A stretch of DNA of 64,000 nt from Burkholderiaceae bacterium (GTDB lineage: Bacteria > Pseudomonadota > Gammaproteobacteria > Burkholderiales > Burkholderiaceae_C): positions 1 through 64,000 of the forward strand of contig JACKLO010000025.1 in assembly GCA_024235915.1 (NCBI GenBank), in the 5' to 3' direction. Under the pieces are notes generated by a model. The model did not search any database. It was not told the DNA's origin and was given only the letters and a program-made list of their open reading frames with translations. Positions 60,181-64,000 of this stretch are shown piece by piece. The first letter of the stretch is position 1; each line of letters opens with the position of its first letter. The translations under genes were made by a program, and so were the position numbers.

Positions 60181-63092
60181 GCCCCGGCCCGGGCCCGGTT
60201 CAGCGCCAGCAACCGGCGCAGGATCTCATCGTCGGGCATGGCCGGCGTCCAGTCGGCCCAGCCGTAGGCGGCGGCCACGGCGGCGTCCAGTGCCGCATGG
60301 GCGTCGGCCAGCCACGCGGGGCGCTGGTTGTAGAGGTTGGTCAGCGTGCGCTTGGCCAGGTCCTTCTCGTGGCCCGACTTGGCGACGATGCGGTCCGGGT
60401 ACGGCGAATGGTCCATGCCCAGCGGCACCACCTCGGGCACGCGCTCGGTCCATTCCGGCGGATTCAGCCAGCGGTCGCGCAGCGCCACCAGGCGCGCGGC
60501 GGCGCGGGCGATGGCCTCGGCGTGCAGGCGGATGTCGGCCGGCAGGTCGGCCGGGATCACGGCGCCGTCGGGCAGGGTTTGTGTGCGCTGGTGGGCGGTG
60601 TCGGCCGGCGTGAGGCCGGCGGGGAAGGGGAAGGTCTCGAAGGTGCTGGTGGGGGTGTAGCGCGGGTCATTGCCTACGCCGATCGACGTGCCCATTCGCA
60701 GTGACCAGAGTTCATGCAAGCGGCTGTGCAGGACGCCGAAAGTGGTGTCGTCGGCGCGGGCGACCGTGATCAGCGCCTGATCGGGTGAGGTGCTCACCGG
60801 GAGCCAGACGAAGAACCGATGCTTGCTGTGCGCAACGGTGGCTACGAAGCGCGGCAACGAAGCCATCGCCCGGCGTAGCGCGGGCCGCGCCTCGGCGAAG
60901 CGCCACCAGTACTTGCGATAGGCCTCTCGGTTGTTCTTGAGCCGCTCTGCCTTCACGTGCGCAACGACGTAGGCGAATGGCGCCTCAAACAGTGCCGCCT
61001 GATCTTCAGGCAGGGTGACACCGAAGTCGATGATCCACTGATGCTGCGGCCCGCGGCTCAATTCGAACCCGTTCGCCCAAGGCTTGAGCACATCGCTGTT
61101 GGGCCGCCCATGCGGATTTGGCAGCATCAGCCATTGGCGGGCCAAAGCCGCATCGATCTCGAACTTGGCCTTCTTCGAGGCGCCCTGGAAGCTCGCGTTC
61201 GCGTTCTCTGCGAGCGCCAGTGCTGTACTGAGATTCAGCCCATCACCTGCCTCACTTGGCGCCGTCAGATCTGCATAAATCTGCGGAACGGAATTGCCGT
61301 TGAGACTCGCGCCACCGTCGCGCCCGAAGGCGATCAGCGAGACCCGAACCGCTGCGCCGTTGTTGACCCAGGGCTCGTCGCTCCAGGCATCGGTAATGGC
61401 AAGGTCGCGCACGATGGCCTCCAGCACGGTGCGATTGGCGCCGCCGCGGATCGAGTTGGTCGCCACCAGCCCCGCGCGTTGCAATTGGCCGGCCAGGATC
61501 TGCTCGCGCGCCCGGTCGAACCAGTAGCACACGAGGTCTGATGCCCCTGGTACTCGGGGCGCGTAGGCGCGATCCAACGCCTCGACGTAGGCATCACCCA
61601 GCTCGCGCCGCTTGCGGCTCACGCCCACGAACGGCGGATTCCCCACCACCGCATCCGCCACCGGCCACGCCGCCGGCGAACCGTCTTCCGCCAGCACGGC
61701 GTCCCGACACTCGATGTGGTCCAGCGGTTCCAGCACCGGCTGCGTGCGAAAGCCGTAGCCGCGCTGGATGCGCCACTGCAGTTCGCCGATCCACACCGTC
61801 ACGCGCGCCAGTTCGGCAGCGCATTCGTTGAGCTCGATGCCCAGCACGTTGTGCGGGCCGGTCACGTCGAGCTGGCGCTCCAGGCCCAGGGCCTCAGCCT
61901 CCAGGTTCACCTGGTGCTCCAGGTCCTTCAGGTTCTTGAGCGCCAGGTACAGGAAGTTGCCGCTGCCGCAGGCCGGGTCCAGCACACGGTAGGCCTTCAG
62001 CCGCTCCAGAAAGCCCACGAAGGCGGCCTGCGCGTCGCGCCAGGCCTTGTCGCCGTGCTTCTTGCTCTTGCCCAGCGGCTTCTCGATGGCCGTGCGCACC
62101 TCGGCCCATTCCGCCAGCAGCGGCCGCTGCACCACCGGCTCCACCAGCCGCATGATGGTGGCCGGGTCGGTGTAGTGCGCCCCCAGCTGCGCGCGCTGCG
62201 CCGGATCCAGCCCACGCTCGAACAGCGTGCCGAAGATGCTGGGGTCGATGGCGCTCCAGTCCAGCAGGCTCGCTTCGCGCAGCGCGGCCACGTCAGGCTC
62301 GGCCAGCGCGGGCACCGCCACGTCGGCAAACAGACCGCCGTTGAACCAGGGCACGGCGTCCACGCCGAACAGGCCACCGCTGCGCATGGTCTCGAACAGC
62401 CGCTGCAGCTGGGCCTGCAGCGCTGGGGCCGGCACCGGGGCGCGCAGCAGGCGCTCGAACAGGCGTTCGGGCAGCAGAGCGGTGTCTTCGGCGAAGAAGC
62501 AGAAGACGCATTGCGTCAGGAAATGGCTCACCTGCTGCGGCGCCACGCCGGCGGCGCGCAGGCGCTCGGCGGTGCCGGCAAAGGTGCGCGCCGCGGCCTC
62601 GGTGATCTCGCGCGTGGTGCGCCGCGGGCGGAAGGCGTCGGGCTCGGTCCACAGCCGGCGCAGCAGCTGCTGCACCTCCGGCCGCACGATCTGCGCCAGG
62701 TCCACGCGGTGGCACTCGCTGGGCGTGCCGGTGAAGTGGGTGTGGATCTCCAGCACGCGCCGGTCGCTCACCACCAGCAGCGGCGGGTTTTCCAGCGGCA
62801 GCGCGTACATCATCAGCTGCTTGAGCGCCGGCTCCAGCTTCACGCCCGGGGCCTTGTATTCCCAGGCGAAGTGGCCGCGCAGCCAGACGTCGGCAAAGCC
62901 GTCCCGCCGACCGCTGGCACTGCCGGTCTTGGTGAGCCCGCGCTCGAAGCAGTAGCGCTCGGGGTCGCCGGGTTCGGGCACGCCGAGCACGCGGCACAGG
63001 TCGATGAAGTGGGCCTGCGCGCCGGCGCGTTCGTTCAGCGCGTCGGCGGCGGCGCCGGGCGCCCACTTGCGGAGGAAGTCGCTGGCCTGCAT
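60177..63092 (-). CDS. MmeI-like Type IIG/IIL restriction-modification enzyme
   Basis: The protein has 971 residues from ATG 63092 (MQASDFLRKWAPG). The N-terminal domain has a PD-(D/E)xK-type nuclease motif, with Asp in FADVWLRGHF and FAWEYKAPG (about residues 65-80). The methyltransferase core has DPACGSGNFLYLAL (motif I, about 370-383) and NPPFVGVSRK (motif IV, about 485-494) for adenine methylation. The C-terminal target-recognition part has LPNPHGRPNSDVLKPW. This layout is that of MmeI-type single-chain enzymes. The 60.87-61.42 kb stretch, inside the recognition domain, is less GC-rich than its flanks. It is followed by a toxin-antitoxin operon. Confidence 0.88.
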   Translation of the reverse strand: MQASDFLRKWAPGAAADALNERAGAQAHFIDLCRVLGVPEPGDPERYCFERGLTKTGSASGRRDGFADVWLRGHFAWEYKAPGVKLEPALKQLMMYALPLENPPLLVVSDRRVLEIHTHFTGTPSECHRVDLAQIVRPEVQQLLRRLWTEPDAFRPRRTTREITEAAARTFAGTAERLRAAGVAPQQVSHFLTQCVFCFFAEDTALLPERLFERLLRAPVPAPALQAQLQRLFETMRSGGLFGVDAVPWFNGGLFADVAVPALAEPDVAALREASLLDWSAIDPSIFGTLFERGLDPAQRAQLGAHYTDPATIMRLVEPVVQRPLLAEWAEVRTAIEKPLGKSKKHGDKAWRDAQAAFVGFLERLKAYRVLDPACGSGNFLYLALKNLKDLEHQVNLEAEALGLERQLDVTGPHNVLGIELNECAAELARVTVWIGELQWRIQRGYGFRTQPVLEPLDHIECRDAVLAEDGSPAAWPVADAVVGNPPFVGVSRKRRELGDAYVEALDRAYAPRVPGASDLVCYWFDRAREQILAGQLQRAGLVATNSIRGGANRTVLEAIVRDLAITDAWSDEPWVNNGAAVRVSLIAFGRDGGASLNGNSVPQIYADLTAPSEAGDGLNLSTALALAENANASFQGASKKAKFEIDAALARQWLMLPNPHGRPNSDVLKPWANGFELSRGPQHQWIIDFGVTLPEDQAALFEAPFAYVVAHVKAERLKNNREAYRKYWWRFAEARPALRRAMASLPRFVATVAHSKHRFFVWLPVSTSPDQALITVARADDTTFGVLHSRLHELWSLRMGTSIGVGNDPRYTPTSTFETFPFPAGLTPADTAHQRTQTLPDGAVIPADLPADIRLHAEAIARAAARLVALRDRWLNPPEWTERVPEVVPLGMDHSPYPDRIVAKSGHEKDLAKRTLTNLYNQRPAWLADAHAALDAAVAAAYGWADWTPAMPDDEILRRLLALNRARAGA

Positions 63093-63147
63093 GGCGCCGC
63101 ATTCTGCGGCCAGCAGGCGTCGGTGGCTTCTGGCGTCAGTGCACCGG

Positions 63148-63441
63148 TCAGTGCACCTGCCCCGCCACCGGCAGCCGCTCGTAGTCGGCAAACAGCGTCA
63201 CCGCCGCCGCGCGCAGCTTGCGGCTGGCGCTGGTGTGGCCCAGGGCCATGCGGTCGTAGGCGTAGAGCCGGTCGTGGCACATGCGTGGCAGGTCCACCGG
63301 CCAGCCTTCGGCGGCCATGAGGTCGCGGAACGCCGACAGGCGCGACACCGGCACATCGGCCACCACCGCGTGCAGCGGGGCCGGTTCGTAGGACGGGCGG
63401 CAGGGCGGGCGGCGGGTCGGCGGCTGGGTGGGCGACGTCAT
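63148..63441 (-). CDS. Small protein of unknown function upstream of the R-M gene
   Basis: The protein has 97 residues; ATG 63441 follows GGAG by seven bases. After a Pro-rich start, the sequence VSRLSAFRDLMAAEGWPVDLPRMCHDRLYAYDRM and SRKLRAAAVTLFADYERL shows alpha-helical content with one Cys. There is no signal peptide or membrane helix. I do not recognise a family. It lies 55 bases upstream of the MmeI-like gene on the same strand and may be cotranscribed with it. A direct repeat of GTCAGTGCACC spans its stop codon. Confidence 0.55.
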   Translation of the reverse strand: MTSPTQPPTRRPPCRPSYEPAPLHAVVADVPVSRLSAFRDLMAAEGWPVDLPRMCHDRLYAYDRMALGHTSASRKLRAAAVTLFADYERLPVAGQVH

Positions 63442-63539
63442 GGGCGGCTCCTGCGCCGCGGCGTGCTGGCTACGCAGCGCCATCGTGACGCCGCCTGCCC
63501 CCGGCCATCCGCCGAACATCGGGGCCTTCGCGGCACAGT

Positions 63540-64000
63540 TCAGGGGCGACCGGCGGCAGCGTCGTCCACGTCGGACTCGACGCGATTCTTGCCAGCCTGC
63601 TTGGCGCGCAACATGGCCTGGTCGGCGCGTTCCAGGCCGGAGGGCAGGCGCTCGCCAGGGTGCAGCAAGGCCACGCCGACACTGCAACCCAGACCCTGGC
63701 CGAGCGCGGCCACAGCGTCGACGATGCGTTGCGCCACGGCCTGCGCCGCCCGCGGCATGTCGGCATCGTCGACCTGCACGGCGACGACGAACTCGTCGCC
63801 GCCCAGCCGCCCGGCCACGTCACCCGGGCGCAGCGACGCGGTCAGCACACCCGCCACGGCCTGCAGCGCCCGGTCACCGGCGTCGTGGCCCTGGCCGTCG
63901 TTGATGGCCTTGAACCCGTCCAGGTCCAGGAAGAGCACGGCGCCGACCTGGCCGCGCGCGTGCTGGCGGCCCACCTGTTCCAGCCAGCCTGAGCGCGACG
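63540..64000 (-). CDS. GGDEF-domain protein, C-terminal part (diguanylate cyclase family)
   Basis: The frame is open to the window edge, so the gene starts beyond it. The visible 150 residues are the end of a GGDEF domain: VGAVLFLDLDGFKAINDGQGHDAGDRAL, the active-site loop RLGGDEFVV, and the closing RADQAMLRAKQAGKNRV. GGDEF with both Gly and Asp-Glu intact suggests an active diguanylate cyclase making c-di-GMP. No RxxD inhibitory site is obvious in the visible segment. N-terminal sensor domains are not in the window. Confidence 0.92.
   Translation of the reverse strand, partial: SRSGWLEQVGRQHARGQVGAVLFLDLDGFKAINDGQGHDAGDRALQAVAGVLTASLRPGDVAGRLGGDEFVVAVQVDDADMPRAAQAVAQRIVDAVAALGQGLGCSVGVALLHPGERLPSGLERADQAMLRAKQAGKNRVESDVDDAAAGRP

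Overview
The window is about 64 kb of a high-GC proteobacterial chromosome with closely packed genes. It looks like a betaproteobacterium of the order Burkholderiales, probably from the Rubrivivax/Leptothrix/Roseateles/Mitsuaria neighbourhood. The evidence is a glucokinase fused to an RpiR/HexR-type regulator, a methionine synthase lacking its homocysteine domain, a PEP-CTERM protein, the gene order metK / two LpxL-like acyltransferases / dapF / DUF484 / xerC, and a feruloyl-CoA synthase locus. Genus is inference. I saw no rRNA, tRNA, CRISPR array or classical insertion sequence.

Layout. 1-2.2 kb: end of an EAL protein, a DUF1840 protein, a PEBP-like protein and a histidine phosphatase. 2.2-8.5 kb: a minus-strand type IV minor pilin operon (pilE, fimT-like, pilV, pilW, pilX, pilY1) whose genes overlap at almost every junction. 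8.8-16.7 kb: a sterol-desaturase-like membrane protein, ruvB and ruvA separated by two opposite-strand genes (a DUF2946-like protein and a PCu(A)C copper chaperone), a two-component pair, and phoH-ybeY. 16.8-35.1 kb: a maltodextrin/alpha-glucan locus. On the minus strand it runs TonB-dependent receptor, flavin-dependent tryptophan-halogenase-family protein, malE-, malF- and malG-like ABC genes and a cytoplasmic GH13 enzyme. Divergently there is an exported GH13 amylase with a C-terminal extra domain, then a MATE exporter, an epimerase, a stand-alone glucokinase and a glucokinase-HexR fusion. 35.2-44.4 kb: a PEP-CTERM protein, metH (C-terminal part), a TRIC/UPF0126 channel with a damaged 3' end, pobA, an orphan ABC substrate-binding protein, an ABM-domain protein and an M20 peptidase. 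44.5-48.5 kb: a phenylpropenoid (ferulate-type) catabolic cluster with a MarR regulator. 48.6-52.2 kb: a His/Met-rich lipoprotein with a CxxCH motif, a small membrane protein, and a MASE3-PAS-kinase-receiver hybrid kinase broken by two compensating frameshifts. 52.4-59.4 kb: rlmI, xerC, DUF484, dapF, two acyltransferases and metK with a structured leader. 59.5-63.5 kb: a RelE/ParE-RHH toxin-antitoxin pair beside an MmeI-like restriction-modification enzyme and a small unknown gene. The window ends inside a GGDEF protein.

How it works together. In the sugar locus the outer-membrane receptor and the MalEFG-like ABC system would import alpha-glucans, the two GH13 enzymes would cleave them outside and inside the cell, and two glucokinases would phosphorylate the glucose. 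Three palindromes of the form GTAGYNNNRCTAC lie in front of the exported amylase and between the two glucokinases. They are good candidate operators for the HexR half of the fusion protein. The halogenase embedded between the receptor and the ABC genes is the most unusual part of the locus.

Non-coding structure is also notable. Two intergenic regions of about 0.5 kb (19.26-19.75 kb and 42.20-42.71 kb) are large nested palindromes that share a 16-bp end sequence and resemble non-autonomous mobile repeats. A REP-like hairpin cluster has been inserted at the xerC-rlmI junction and left a duplicated xerC tail behind.
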